Source: Mycosarcoma maydis (lineage: Eukaryota > Basidiomycota > Ustilaginomycetes > Ustilaginales). From it: DNA of 64,000 nucleotides. The stretch's first letter is position 1, and each line of letters opens with the position of its first letter. This document shows, in pieces, positions 21,871 through 34,063 of this stretch. The stretch spans positions 1,578,071 to 1,642,070 of the forward strand of contig NC_026480.1 of NCBI RefSeq assembly GCF_000328475.2. Reading direction: 5' to 3'. The translations under genes and the position numbers were made by a program. The notes beneath the pieces are model-generated. The model ran no database searches, was not told the DNA's origin, and was given only the letters and a program-made list of their open reading frames with translations.

Positions 21871-22341
21871 ATGTCGCCAGACTCCCTAACTGTTACTGAG
21901 GTGACCTGGGATCATCCCGATGCACGCAAGCTCCGAGAACAGCAGCGAATCGACATTGCAGATCGCTACGAGAACGTGGATTCGGAACCAGGCACTCCAC
22001 CCTCCGCCGCCGATGTGATATGTTTCTGTGTGGCCTATCAGAACGGCATTGCCATGGGGTGCGCTGGGCTTCGAAGGCTAGATCAAGGCTCGGCAGAACT
22101 CAAGCGAATGTTTGTCACCAAGGAGGCCCGCGGACGAGGTGCGGCCAATGCCATTCTTGCTTTTCTTGAGCAAAAGTCTTTGGCTCTTGGCATCCATCGT
22201 CTGCTGCTCGAAACCGGAGACAGACTGGTAGAGGCACAGCGCTTCTACAGACGCAGTGGTTTTCGCGTCACTCCCAACTTTGGCTACTATCAAGGCATTC
22301 AGTCTTCCATTTGCATGGAGAAGATCTTATCTGAACCATGA
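21871..22341 (+). CDS. GNAT-family N-acetyltransferase
   Basis: 156 residues from the ATG at 21871. The acetyl-CoA binding motif is RMFVTKEARGRGAANAIL (residues about 73-90, R-x-x-G-x-A core), preceded by a GCAGLRRL beta-strand and followed by LLLETGDRLVEAQRFYRRSGF, the usual motif-B region with its Y-x-x-x-G-F. It is a normal-length single-domain GNAT. Substrate unknown; bacterial-like small GNATs of this type are common in fungi. Convergent with the amidohydrolase gene; 123 bp separate the stops. Confidence 0.88.
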   Translation: MSPDSLTVTEVTWDHPDARKLREQQRIDIADRYENVDSEPGTPPSAADVICFCVAYQNGIAMGCAGLRRLDQGSAELKRMFVTKEARGRGAANAILAFLEQKSLALGIHRLLLETGDRLVEAQRFYRRSGFRVTPNFGYYQGIQSSICMEKILSEP

Positions 22342-22464
22342 CAGTTCGCGCAATTCGCGCAGTTCGCGGTTCCACACACTTGAACAGCTACGAGTAAGTC
22401 AATAGAATGATGTTCATACTGTCATGGCCCTTGTAGGTCTATCTCTCGATATTTGACATGGTCA

Positions 22465-23560
<1,096 letters not shown>

Positions 23561-24663
23561 AGTTGGACGAGACTTGGCTATGGTGAAGAGGCAGTGGGTG
23601 ATTGATACGTGGAACCAGAACAAGGCGGAAATTATTGTTCTCCTTTTATGTGGCTAAGACTAGGCTGCTTTGGTTGAACAGCCGATGCGAGCTCTCGGAG
23701 AGGGTCCGATCTGAGCGCGTGCGGTCCGCCTGGTTCTGTAAGACTCTTCACAGCCCGGTGGCACACAAGGAAGCACGAAGGCAGGCAGCTCCCTACAATT
23801 GTGAGTGTGGCGCATGAGACTGCTTTTGCAGAGCTGTACAGTTGTGTGGGGTGGAGACAACACTTTATCTGGCCCTTGGGGAGGGCGGCAAGGTTGCTCG
23901 CCAAACTCGAGCCTCGAATTCATAGCTAGCTCAAAGCTCCCTCTGTTGCTTATACCCAATGTATCCCCAGTCGTCATCTGCAGCTGATACCCCGTAGAAA
24001 GATGACAAGTGGAGATTTGACAGCAGCTTGGCAGATACACGCGCACGCTTGCACGTACCCACACAGACGTTTACCGGGTTTTTGTTTCCAGCTTTGTTCG
24101 GACGGCGACCGACCGCGGCGCGTGTCCGCCTTCGGCTATCAAGGTCATGATTCACGATTGTTAACTCACGACTAGTGCTAGATTCGTGGTTACTGCACGC
24201 TTCACCTCCTGACTGAACTTCAACTGTCTCTGAGGTGCCCAACAATCTTGAACTTCTTCGACATTCGAAATGTTATGGCTTGGTAGACAGAGTTGCTCCA
24301 AATCCTCTCGACGCCTGCCTTCGTGCACAGCCGAAGTTCCACCTTGCCTATGGCGCAGCGCGGACTGCAAGCGTCCAGGCCTCTGACCCGGCGTCTCAGT
24401 TGGTACAAGCTCGGGTTAGGCCCGTTGGTCGGATTAGCGACAGCCGTCAAGGGTGTGCAGCAGCGGATCCGTCAAACTTTCGGTATTAGCTCCAAGCATA
24501 CCCACCGACACCGAACTTATGGCAGATAGGATGTCTACTCTTTTGCACACTGCGACTGTGTTTTTGACGATGCCTTCTCGTTTCGTTGCTCGAAGTCATC
24601 ATTTTGTGTTATAACGCAGATCATAAAATAGCATACAGTTGGAGACCAACCATTCATACTTGC
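23561..24663. other. Intergenic region between amidohydrolase and SnoaL-like gene
   Basis: 1.1 kb. Open frames at about 24220-24530 on both strands match nothing I know, and I do not call a gene. Contains a few heptamer motifs near 24145-24190. Confidence 0.5.
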
Positions 24664-25308
24664 TTACTCCTGACTCTGCAAGGCGCAGTCGACACGGAGG
24701 AGCATGTAGGGCAGTGATGCATTGTACATGGCAGCAAATAAGAAAGAAACCGAGTTAATCATTGCCACCATACTCAAGAAGGCACCGCCACAGCCAATGT
24801 CAAGCCCCAGACTGCGTGCTATTGACGCATGAGCTCTACGATCACTTACCAGCCACACCTTGTAGGTCTCGATCTTGGGCGCACCCTCCTCCAGGCTCTT
24901 GTGGTCGAACACCATTCTACCGGCCCAATTGAACTTGAGCGTCGAGCCATTCTTGTCCATCTCTACCGAGCCGTCCAGCATGATCTCGTTTTCCCATTTT
25001 GGGCTGATAAAGACGCCGTTAACGACGTGCTTGCGTCTAGTGACACCTTCCCAGCCCTTCCGTCTCCAAGCAACGATGCCTTCACGCTTATTTGTCGGTT
25101 GCATGGGTCCGATCTGGAAGCTGAGCCGGTCTTCGTCGTGGATAAAATAGTCATCAGCGTACTGTTCGTGCACATCGGGCGTGTCCGAGATCTTGTAAAA
25201 CTTCTCCACAAATGTGGCTATGGAAGGTGGCACGTCCTTATTGGATGCCTCGGCAGGATTTCCAGCTGGAGGAAGCTCGCTTTCCTCGTGATACTGGTCG
25301 CTGGTCAT
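24664..25308 (-). CDS. SnoaL/NTF2-like fold protein of unknown function
   Basis: ATG at 25308; the upstream frame begins only with TTG. The fold is suggested by FVEKFYKISDTPDVHEQYADDYF, then GPMQPTNKREGIVAWRRKGW, KHVVNGVFISP, and a strand ending in ETYKVWL, a typical SnoaL-like order. A strong GTAAGT donor follows VWL, and TTGCAG lies 12 bases before the TAA; splicing out 24676-24849 would give a 156-residue protein ending SQE. Unspliced, the frame reads 214 residues with a hydrophobic tail unlike the family, so I favour splicing. Small NTF2-like proteins act as cyclases, isomerases or ligand-binding proteins. No function can be assigned. Confidence 0.7.
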   Translation of the reverse strand: MTSDQYHEESELPPAGNPAEASNKDVPPSIATFVEKFYKISDTPDVHEQYADDYFIHDEDRLSFQIGPMQPTNKREGIVAWRRKGWEGVTRRKHVVNGVFISPKWENEIMLDGSVEMDKNGSTLKFNWAGRMVFDHKSLEEGAPKIETYKVWLVSDRRAHASIARSLGLDIGCGGAFLSMVAMINSVSFLFAAMYNASLPYMLLRVDCALQSQE

Positions 25309-26789
25309 GATGAAAGGCTGTCGCAAGTCGTAAAGTCAATGGTGGTGAATGGCGAAAACAATTGAGCTGGCATACCTTTTGATATAAGAATCACGAATGT
25401 GCAATGGCGCCAGAACCTGTTCCACTCTGATATTTTGTTTCATCTTTATTTATTATAGTTAACGTTTCTTATTTCATGTAACCAGTCGTGAGTTATCCAG
25501 AACTCTCGGCAGTCACGGGTGAAATTTTGCCGGGCAGACATTCGTGATCACGATTCGTGAGTCAAAGGAATCTAGATCAAGTCACGAGTCACGAGTGGAT
25601 CGGTTGATCAGGTAACCCAGTCGACGAGCCATCCGCGATTGATCTATCTCCTATACAACTCGGCCATCATTCCTCACCTCCATCATCCGGCGTTGATCAA
25701 CCCTTCCCTTCATTGGTCATTCACGACCGAATCTGTTACACCGGCTGAACTCAGGTTGGAAGCCTGCTCGCTTGTGCAATGTCGTATACGCCTTCTCAAG
25801 ATGCTGCCCTGTCGGTAGCGCAGCTTAATCTCTCCCAATACTAACCATCGCCCACCAACTCACACTCATATGATGATCCGAGCTGCGCAACTTCACTTAT
25901 CGCGGGATCACTTAGAAAGCTGAATCTTTCCGTTAGCTTCTGTTCATTATGTGCGAGCGCCAACGTGAACTGCTCCAAACCGAGTCGCTGCCGCATCAAT
26001 CACGAAAGCATGAGCGATTAGCGCTATCTGTGGCTGGACATCGCTGTCAGAATTTGGCGGAAAGCTTTGTCGGGTCTGCTGCATCGAAGAGTGAGCCAAG
26101 CATGATCAAAACCACGAACAAATTAACAATCACCAAAAAAGACAATCATGAATCAACAATCACGAATCACACCACCAGCTCGCGGCTGGTGCAGGGATGG
26201 TCACAGATGTCGCAACTAGCGCCACGTCGAAGGGTGAATAGTGAGTTCGTTATTGAGGACGAGAATCCGTGGTGGAATTTGTCCCCTGTTCCGCGCTTTT
26301 GCGCGATGGCAGTCACCAGTCGACACGTCTCTGTTAAGCGTCTGCTCACAAACTGTATCAGGTTTGAACCGTCTTTTGTTGCCAACCTTAACTCCAACAG
26401 TGCTATGCTCAATCATTCCTGAGCATCGGAGATTCGAGGCCGCTGCAGCAAGGATCGACAATCGCTGTTACAGTATCTGCGGGCGAGAAGCGCAACCAAC
26501 CCTAGGCACAGCGTAATTTCGAAGTTCTGGTTTATTCGGCCACCGGCAATAACAACAAAGCCGGTCCTCCACGCTCCACGCTCCGCGCATGTGCTCCACC
26601 TGCATTCTCAGCAACCCGGAGCAATCAGAGTGTTGCGAATCTGTGGGTCTGCCAGGTTGAGTCTATCCCGCACACGATTGAAGCACCCAACGCATACCCC
26701 GCAAGTGGTACCCATCTGGCCTACCTTCATCTTCATCAACTCTGCCCCATCAGACCTGTGACAAATCGAAGTCTTGGTCTCTCGCAACG
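25309..26789. other. Divergent intergenic region (SnoaL-like gene / acyl-CoA oxidase)
   Basis: 1.5 kb, no convincing gene. Heptamer motifs at 25480-25600 and 26140-26170, and a CACCAGC-n5-GCTGGTG hairpin near 26170-26195. Confidence 0.5.
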
Positions 26790-28946
26790 ATGGCGTCTAC
26801 TCGCCCTGCACCCGAAACGCTACAGCCGCAGGACATCCAACAAGAACGCACAGCATGCTCGTTCGACGTGGATACCATGTCGTGCATCCTGCCTGGCTCC
26901 AAGGCCGAACGCGACAATGCAAGGTGGCTACTTTCGCTTCTTAAAAGCGACGCCGATCGTACATTTGACAAAGAGGATCGTGTCTTTCAGTCTCGAAACG
27001 AGCGTTTCTTCAACGGTCAAAAGATTGCTCTCCGTTACTTCGAGATCCGCAATCGGCACGGTCTGGACAAGAAGGACGCGGATCTACTCCGGCTCTACAC
27101 GGACGAATACTTGCCCATCCAGGTCGCGGAAAGCATGGCTCAGCCCACGTTGATGCGACAGGCGAGCGCGGAACAGTGGTCAGAGTGGGGCCCCATGGTC
27201 AGATCAGGTCGATGGATCGGATGCTACATGCAGACCGAGCTTGCTCACGGCTCTAACTTATCTGCGCTCAGGACGACAGCAACACTCGATATTGACACGG
27301 ACGAGTGGGTCATCCACACGCCTGAGCCATCTGCAGGCAAAGTGTGGATTGGCGGAAGCGGTCTCACTGCGACCTACGGTATTGTGATGGCCAATCTGAT
27401 CATCAAGCGCAAGTCGTACGGCATGCATCCTTTCCTGGTTCATCTGCGCTCACTCCAAGATCACACGCTGTTACCAGGCCGTCACATAATGGAGATGGGC
27501 TGCAAGCTAGGTGCGCCTGCGATGGACAATGGGTACATCTGCTTTGACAACGTGCGCATCCCCCGCACCCACCTTTTGCAGCGCTTCCAGACCGTCTCCA
27601 AGGATGGTATGTACGAAAAGAGAAACGCCGCGGCACAAGTCATGACACGTGGCACCATGACGCTGGTTCGTGTTGGTCTTTGCGAAATTGCAGCACACCA
27701 TTTGGCCCGTGCTGCCACAATCGCCATCCGATATGCCGTCGTCCGGCGTCAGGGCACATCGGCCACCAAGCCGGACCAGCTGGAACCCAAGATCCTCGAC
27801 TATGCATCGGTGCAGACGCGCGTGCTAACTGCCCTGGCCAGCGCCTACGCCATCACGTTTGCTGGTCAGCACCTCAGGCGCCTGTACAACGAGATGATCG
27901 CCGAGATCGACAAGACGGGCAACTCTGGGCTGCTGCCGATCGTGCATGGCTATTCGAGCGTGCTCAAGGCAGTCTGCACCAACGAGTCACTGGCCGGCAT
28001 CGAGCGCTGTCGTAGGAGCATGGGCGGTCACGGCTTCAGCCAAGCATCCGGCTTTGACTTTGAACGCAACCAGCCCAATGCTGGGCTCATCTATGAAGGC
28101 GAAAATTCGATGCTATTGGCTGGGCCTTCAGCCCAATTTTTGATCAAGCAGCTCCACGAGACGCGCAAGGGCAAGGGCAAAGCTATTCGACCTGAACTAG
28201 CCTATCTCGAATGGATCTCCGGGGCTTCTGGAGCGGTGGAAGACATCTCGAAACGGATGCAAACCATCACTGCAGAGCAGTTCGAAAAGCCGCGTGTGTT
28301 GTTGGATCTGCTTGGGTGCCGAGCGGCCCTCCTCGTCGATAGACTTGCTCAGCACCGCAGCGAATCGCACAGTAGGGAAGATGGCGTGTACGAGCACATT
28401 GACACAAACTTGGCCGTCCGTGCCTCTACTGCTCACGGCGTCTACTTGCTCGCCTACGCATTCCACGACCTTGTCGAGCAACTCATGTCCTCGGACGCCA
28501 CGTCGACCAAGGTACGCTTCGGCGTGTCTGTACAGCACACACACGTTGCGGCACTTGACAACCTACTGCGCTTCTACCTTTTGCAAAACTGCCTCCTTTC
28601 CCAAGACGCACTTGGCGACTTGCTCGAGCTCGGACTGCTGTCAGGTGCACAGCTCGACAAGCTTAGGCGAAGCGCAGCTCGATTGCTCTCTGGTCCCATC
28701 AGAAGGGACGCACTCGGCTTGGTTGAGAGCTTCGACATGGACGATTGGTATCTCTGCTCGCCATTGGGAAGCAGCGACGGCCGCGCTTACGAGAGAATGA
28801 TCGAGTGGATGAAACTCGAGCCACTCAATCACACGGGAGAACGAGGAGCCCGGGACGAGAAAGGCGTGGTCAAGGGATATACGGACGGCATCGGTCGCTT
28901 GATTCGCGGAGAAGCAGTGCCATTCACTGAACGGGCGAGGTTGTGA
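26790..28946 (+). CDS. Peroxisomal acyl-CoA oxidase
   Basis: 718 residues, ATG at 26790. The order is that of fungal Pox/ACOX proteins: an N-terminal helical domain, a substrate/FAD middle part (MQTELAHGSNLSALRTTATLD and KVWIGGSGLTATYGIVMANL near 155-205), HPFLVHLRS, MGCKLGAPAMDNGYICFDNVRIPR, and the C-terminal helical domain with RSMGGHGFSQASGF and YEGENSMLL near 410-450. It oxidises acyl-CoA to trans-2-enoyl-CoA in the first step of peroxisomal beta-oxidation, passing electrons to O2. The protein ends ARL, a PTS1 signal. Length is normal (650-720). No intron. Confidence 0.95.
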   Translation: MASTRPAPETLQPQDIQQERTACSFDVDTMSCILPGSKAERDNARWLLSLLKSDADRTFDKEDRVFQSRNERFFNGQKIALRYFEIRNRHGLDKKDADLLRLYTDEYLPIQVAESMAQPTLMRQASAEQWSEWGPMVRSGRWIGCYMQTELAHGSNLSALRTTATLDIDTDEWVIHTPEPSAGKVWIGGSGLTATYGIVMANLIIKRKSYGMHPFLVHLRSLQDHTLLPGRHIMEMGCKLGAPAMDNGYICFDNVRIPRTHLLQRFQTVSKDGMYEKRNAAAQVMTRGTMTLVRVGLCEIAAHHLARAATIAIRYAVVRRQGTSATKPDQLEPKILDYASVQTRVLTALASAYAITFAGQHLRRLYNEMIAEIDKTGNSGLLPIVHGYSSVLKAVCTNESLAGIERCRRSMGGHGFSQASGFDFERNQPNAGLIYEGENSMLLAGPSAQFLIKQLHETRKGKGKAIRPELAYLEWISGASGAVEDISKRMQTITAEQFEKPRVLLDLLGCRAALLVDRLAQHRSESHSREDGVYEHIDTNLAVRASTAHGVYLLAYAFHDLVEQLMSSDATSTKVRFGVSVQHTHVAALDNLLRFYLLQNCLLSQDALGDLLELGLLSGAQLDKLRRSAARLLSGPIRRDALGLVESFDMDDWYLCSPLGSSDGRAYERMIEWMKLEPLNHTGERGARDEKGVVKGYTDGIGRLIRGEAVPFTERARL

Positions 28947-31909
28947 ACTTCCACAATCACGATCCAAAGTTCACGATCTGAAGGGCACAAGGTGAAACCC
29001 ACAATGAAAAGTCCCCCTTGTTCTTACCTCGTCGCTTGTGGAATGACGGCCACTCGTGAGTGCCATTTGCCTGTCACTCGTGCTCGGCCAAGCTCGTAAG
29101 GTGATCTTAACGTTGGCTATCCAGTGACTCAATCCAAGCTTTGGTAGCTTCGATAGGCGAAAAAGCCCAATTGTGAATCGCGAAGGCGGACTTTTGCGTA
29201 TGTATGCGACGCGAGATGATCCCGTGTCAACGACTATGTAAGATCACCGTCGTGGATGAGTCATTTTTCCAGGCTAGGTGGCGCATTTCTGAGATGATCC
29301 AATCGTGAATATTCACCACAGCTGAGCAGCATCGAACCCTCGGTCCTCTACGACCATGGTGCACCTAATCAGACGCCGTTTATCGCCCGCATTTGGCCGG
29401 GGATGCATTCGGCTTGGGACCCTTATAATCATGGATGTCGCGCACATCCACACTTGATCGCCAGAAAGTAGAGCAGCCTAATACCAAGCTCCTTGGGCCA
29501 ATCCTTGACAGCACGCTATCGTGAGATGATCTGAGAGCAGCACTTCCACAGCCGAATTTCACTCAGGTGCCGGGCGAGGCTCATTGAGGATCCTATAAAG
29601 ATTGCCAGCTCGATCGTCAGCTCGATGTTGCCTGGTCGCAATGTATAGAGTTAAAGCACCGTTCTGGTCGAAGCACGAAGAACTGTAAGGTTCCAATCAT
29701 TGATTGAGGAGCTCGTTGGTGTCCTGCCGAACCTCTTCATCGGGAGGTACCAACTGAGGCCGCGCCCGGTTCCGCTCACAACGAAATCCACCGCCGCCTC
29801 CCTGAATTCAGCACTGCTTGTGAACAGCTAGCTGGCTTTCGTCTTGGTTCACGTTGCTTCTATTGCACCTCGCTCGCCTTCCGCGATTGAAAAGCCACAC
29901 AAAAGTGTCGAGGCGGTGCGCGGCAACTCTCTTCTAGCGAGTCAATTTGCGAGGAGGTACTGTGTTGACGCACACTCCGCTACGTCTTCCATGCGTACCG
30001 TAAAGAACTTGATCTTGGGGCTAGTAAAGACTGATCATATTACCGATGCACGCCCGTTGTCCAATTCAGCAGCATCGGAAAGACACACATGCGGTATGAG
30101 ATACGACATTACACGCCTTTCCTCTATGTCTGCCTTTGGTTAGACCATCACGGATAGCCATGCCCTGGGCGGCTACCCTTTGGCCGGCTCTCATGCACGC
30201 GATCTCTTGGCGATTACTGCTGTTGAATAGGCGAGAATGTAAGACCTTGATGTGGTCTATGTTCCGGCAGGCTGGTTCGATGAGCTCGGTCTGCGTTTGA
30301 GCCAATTTGTCGAGAACGCAGAGAAGCAAGCATATTCGAGTTTGGGCACGGGTCTGAGAATGAATCGTGAATCGATGAATCGTGAAGCGTGAAGCGTGAA
30401 TCGTGAATCGTGAATCGTGAAGCGTGAAGCGTGAATCGTGAATCGTGAATCGTGAATGTCGGCAGCAGCAGTCACGAGTCGCGTTTATTGTGCACGCGAC
30501 CGCGACGTGTCGTAAGGCTGCGACGGATCGTCCATCCTTTAGTCGTGAATTTCTGAAACCCAGGTTGGCTCACCCGCATTCGTGATTGTTGTCGCAGGCG
30601 TAGCTGCAGGGTGGCACGCGCTTATTCCCGACAGCCCTAACCATAGCCCCCTTAACCTGGCTGTCACACGCAGGTTGCGCGTGAAGGTCGCACGCTCACA
30701 CTGTATCATAATTCTTCACCACACTTCAATAGCCGACTGCCAATGGCCCAGCCCAACAGAATTGATAGCAGGAACGAGTACGGTCTAGCTCAGTATGTCA
30801 AAGAGCCAGCATGGTTGTAGAATAGTCAGCATGGTTGATGGTTGATTGGGGGAGCAGAGTTTGCACCCAGCTGGAATATCCAAGCTCATTTTTGGACCAT
30901 CATTTTGCGTTCTTTGTACCATTCTTTTTTGCAGAGGTATGATGTGAGGCGCAATTCCTGACTCACAACTGTCACTGGCAGCAGGTTGTTTATCGCGTCT
31001 ATGGACTGTGTGTTCGTGTGGTGTCGGAGTGTGACAGTGTGGGAGTGCGGGTGATAATTGCGAACTGAGTGGGCAATGTTGTTCTGGTGACAATGCATGC
31101 AGCTCCCACCCACGCTTGGCAAAAGGTTGCTGTTGTTCGGCACAAGCGCGCGACTCTGGCGGCCGTTGTCAACCGCTCTGATTCACTCACACAGCCCATT
31201 TTGTCCAGTGCAAGCTTTGTGAACAGCATCCCTTTGTCTATTCGCCTGTGTAAGCGTGGAAACAAAGTCGCCAACCCATCTCTTTGTCCGTGCCAGTCAG
31301 CGATTGGTGCCAGCCCTTCCTTTGCTGCTGCCCGTCACTGCTGTCCATGCGTGCAGTCCCCACCGCCACACACAGAGAAGCGCAACAATCAGCGCATCAG
31401 CAGCGTTCAGCACCATAGCACCCATCATCAGCCGCAGAGGCAGCCACAGCATTAGCAGTAGAGAGTGCCGAGACGCGTGTCAGAGGTGGAAATTTTTGCT
31501 CTGCGATTTCGCCTCGCGCGTGCAGATTTTTCATCTCCGATAACGCCACGCGCCTTTCAACCCGCAGCCTGACCCTGGCCTTTGCTCTCGACCATCACCC
31601 TCCTCCTTTCTCCCCTTTCCTCTGCTCTACCCTACCCTGCCGCATTGACGCAGCCACTCTCCACGGATGTTCCGTTTGTCTATGCAGAGCTATCGATTTC
31701 GACGTGGAACAGCCGAGCTGAGCGCACCCTCTTGGATGGGATCACCCGACATGCGCGCGACTTGATCGGCTTAGCTGCTGCCTAGCTTGTACATCCAAGG
31801 CTGGGCAGCAGCGCATACCGGCTCTCCCGACACACATCTACGCTTCCCCGACGCACGTCTCGGCTCATCCGACAACAAGGGTTACCCGCTGGTTCTCTTC
31901 GTAGTGCTC
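28947..31909. other. Gene-free region downstream of the acyl-CoA oxidase
   Basis: About 3 kb with only short frames lacking family resemblance. Includes heptamer motifs and the ordered heptamer array at 30361-30458. From about 31300 the plus strand becomes pyrimidine-rich. Confidence 0.55.
30361..30458. repeat. Ordered tandem array of TGAATCG/TGAAGCG heptamers
   Basis: Thirteen heptamers plus a partial one, with a single extra A after the second. Units 4-8 (two AGC-type then three ATC-type) are repeated exactly as units 9-13, making a 35-bp higher-order repeat. Same heptamer as the dispersed intergenic motif of the window. Confidence 0.9.
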
Positions 31910-32560
31910 AGCTGACGGCCGATTCACTCTTGCAGTGACTGAATGATGTCTGGCTGAGAGCTGCTCGATGGCCTTTTGACTGTCAATGCAATAGGGTGAC
32001 GCCTGTTCCAAAGTCAGTCAATCAGGTTGCAGCCTGTTCGCCCTGCAAGCGGCCGATAGACAGCCATTCACCCTCGATTCAATGGGGCGACGGTCTTTCT
32101 CCTCTCGATCCGTGCAGCTGGTGGCCGATTCGCTGTCCAAAGGCCCGCATTCCTATCGCCTGACCGCCTGACCGCCTGACCGCCTGTTGCTCTCTATCGA
32201 TTTAGCTGACGACGAGTGGACTCTTCAAGGGGCTGCTAGTTGATGGCCTTTCATCTCTTGATCCCATCGTCAGACTGCTCAATTCCCCGGAATGGTGTTT
32301 GTCTCTCGCCATTCCTCTCGACACGCTGGGCTGACGGCCTGATCCGACTCCGAACGTACGGCTGACAGCCATCCACCTTTGATCTAAGGGCTGACACCCT
32401 GTTCACCCTCGAATAGATAGCCTGACGGTCGATTCGATCTCGAACGAGCAGGCGATGGCCGTTTCACCTCGATCCGACGGTCTGGCGGCGTCACCCTCTC
32501 GAAAACAGCCGGGTGTTGAGCTTTCGTCTCCAACTCATGGGCTGACAGCCTATTCCCCTT
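31910..32560. repeat. Degenerate tandem repeat, unit about 30 bp
   Basis: Many imperfect copies of a unit resembling GGCTGACGGCCGATTCACC followed by a CTCGA-containing tail. Clearest at 32328-32560. The core GGCTGACAGCC is a near-perfect palindrome. At 32159-32188 the sequence collapses to a short CCTGACCG repeat. No coding potential. Confidence 0.7.
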
Positions 32561-33941
32561 CACACCGGATGCTTTACATAGTATCTATGTCTTTGCTCAT
32601 CATTACAGTTTACAAGGGTATCAATCTTTTGCTTTCAAGGCTCTCATCCATGCCCAGCGTCCAACTCTCCCCGTGGATCTGTGATCGCACAACCTCTTGC
32701 ATCTGGCGACAACCTCTTGCAACTGGCAACTGTCGACTAGGCTCCCACCACCATCGACCTTCGCCTTCACCATTCACCGCCTTCATTTACATCTAGCATC
32801 GGCTCTTGGCTGGATCTATCCTCGAGCATGGTCATGCTACCGGCAAATGTCCTCTGTGGCTGAAAGTCTATCCACGGTCACTAATCTTCTGACCGCTTTG
32901 CAATGATCGATCCGATGGGATGACAATCCAATCACTCTCGCAGCGACCCGTGGATGGTCTTTGGGGTCTCTAGCCAATGGGCTGATGACCTAGGCCCACC
33001 CCCGACTACCAGCTATCACCGGTTCACCCTTCAACTACCACTTAATGGTCTCATTCACTTTCTCGAAAACAAGCAGGCGTTGGGCTCTTGGTCTCTTCTC
33101 AAGTCTTGTAACAACCAACTGGCTAGGGTTGCTGCGGTCGAAAGCGCATCCACCTTCACCCATCTCGGCCTCGATATCATCCGTCGACTGTCATCTATCA
33201 ACTACTCGAACATTCAACTTGCCACGGTCGACTATGATGATCGCAATTGAACCGGCGTATCCACGAATCACTCCGCCTCGATCCAGATCTTATTCTAGCC
33301 TCGCCGTGCCTAGTTGCGTGCACAGAAGAGGCCGCTAGGAGATAGCTACTACGACCTTGCGCCTCTTGGACGTCGCAAGTCTTCCACTCTCCGAGTCGTC
33401 GCCTTCTACCCGTCTAGCGCCTGAATGTTCTGAGGATCTATCATCGAGGATCGTCTATCCGCAACTGTCTCCTTCATAGGGGTACGCCTCCAGCATCTGA
33501 CTCTTTGCTCGATCTATCCTCTAACATTATCATGCTACTGGCAACTGTCTACTGTGACTCAAGGCCAATCCAGGCTCATCCATCTCGCCCCGACATCGTT
33601 CACCGGGCATGTATCTCCAATCACCATGATCCACCACTCGAGTGGAGACTGCCATGTCGCCGCGCCAGGGAGGCCAAGTTTATAGAGCAGCTGGACGGCC
33701 TTGACGGCTGTGCACCCACTAGCCACAGTTGCGACTGTCCATCTCGACTTCAACTTCGACCACTGGTTATGCTCCGCTTCGACATCGACCACGCGCTGAC
33801 CCACTGGCAAGTGTCAACTATGACTCCCATCAACCGACGGCTCGCTATGCGCACTTGTACGCACCGACAACATCCACCCACTGTCTGCACTAGCAACTGT
33901 CCATCATGACGGAAGGTCATTCCAGCCTCGTCCATCTCGGC
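32561..33941. other. Repeat-derived, pyrimidine-rich gene-free DNA
   Basis: Contains diverged related segments, for example CATGCTACTGGCAA-like stretches near 32830 and 33527 preceded by similar GGATCTATCCTC sequences, suggesting old internal duplications. No gene seen. Confidence 0.5.
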
Positions 33942-34063
33942 TTCGATATCGACCACCGGCTATGCGCACTTGTACACTTCGACATCGACCACCAGCTATG
34001 CATACTTTTGTGCTTTGACATTGACCACCAGCTATGCGCACTTGTACGCTTCGACATCAACGG
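33942..34063. repeat. 36-bp tandem repeat, three full units plus a partial one
   Basis: Units start at 33942, 33978, 34014 and 34050, each beginning TTCGAYATCGACCACC or a close variant. Because 36 is divisible by three, one frame reads a 12-residue repeat FDIDHxLCALVx without stops, but the surrounding frame is short and not a convincing gene. Confidence 0.85.

Noticed and set aside
24220..24530. Small open frames on both strands
   Set aside because: No homology recognised, no clear start context or splice structure; could be chance.
30361..30458. CRISPR-like array
   Set aside because: Units are 7 bp without spacers, in a fungal nuclear context; a simple tandem repeat.
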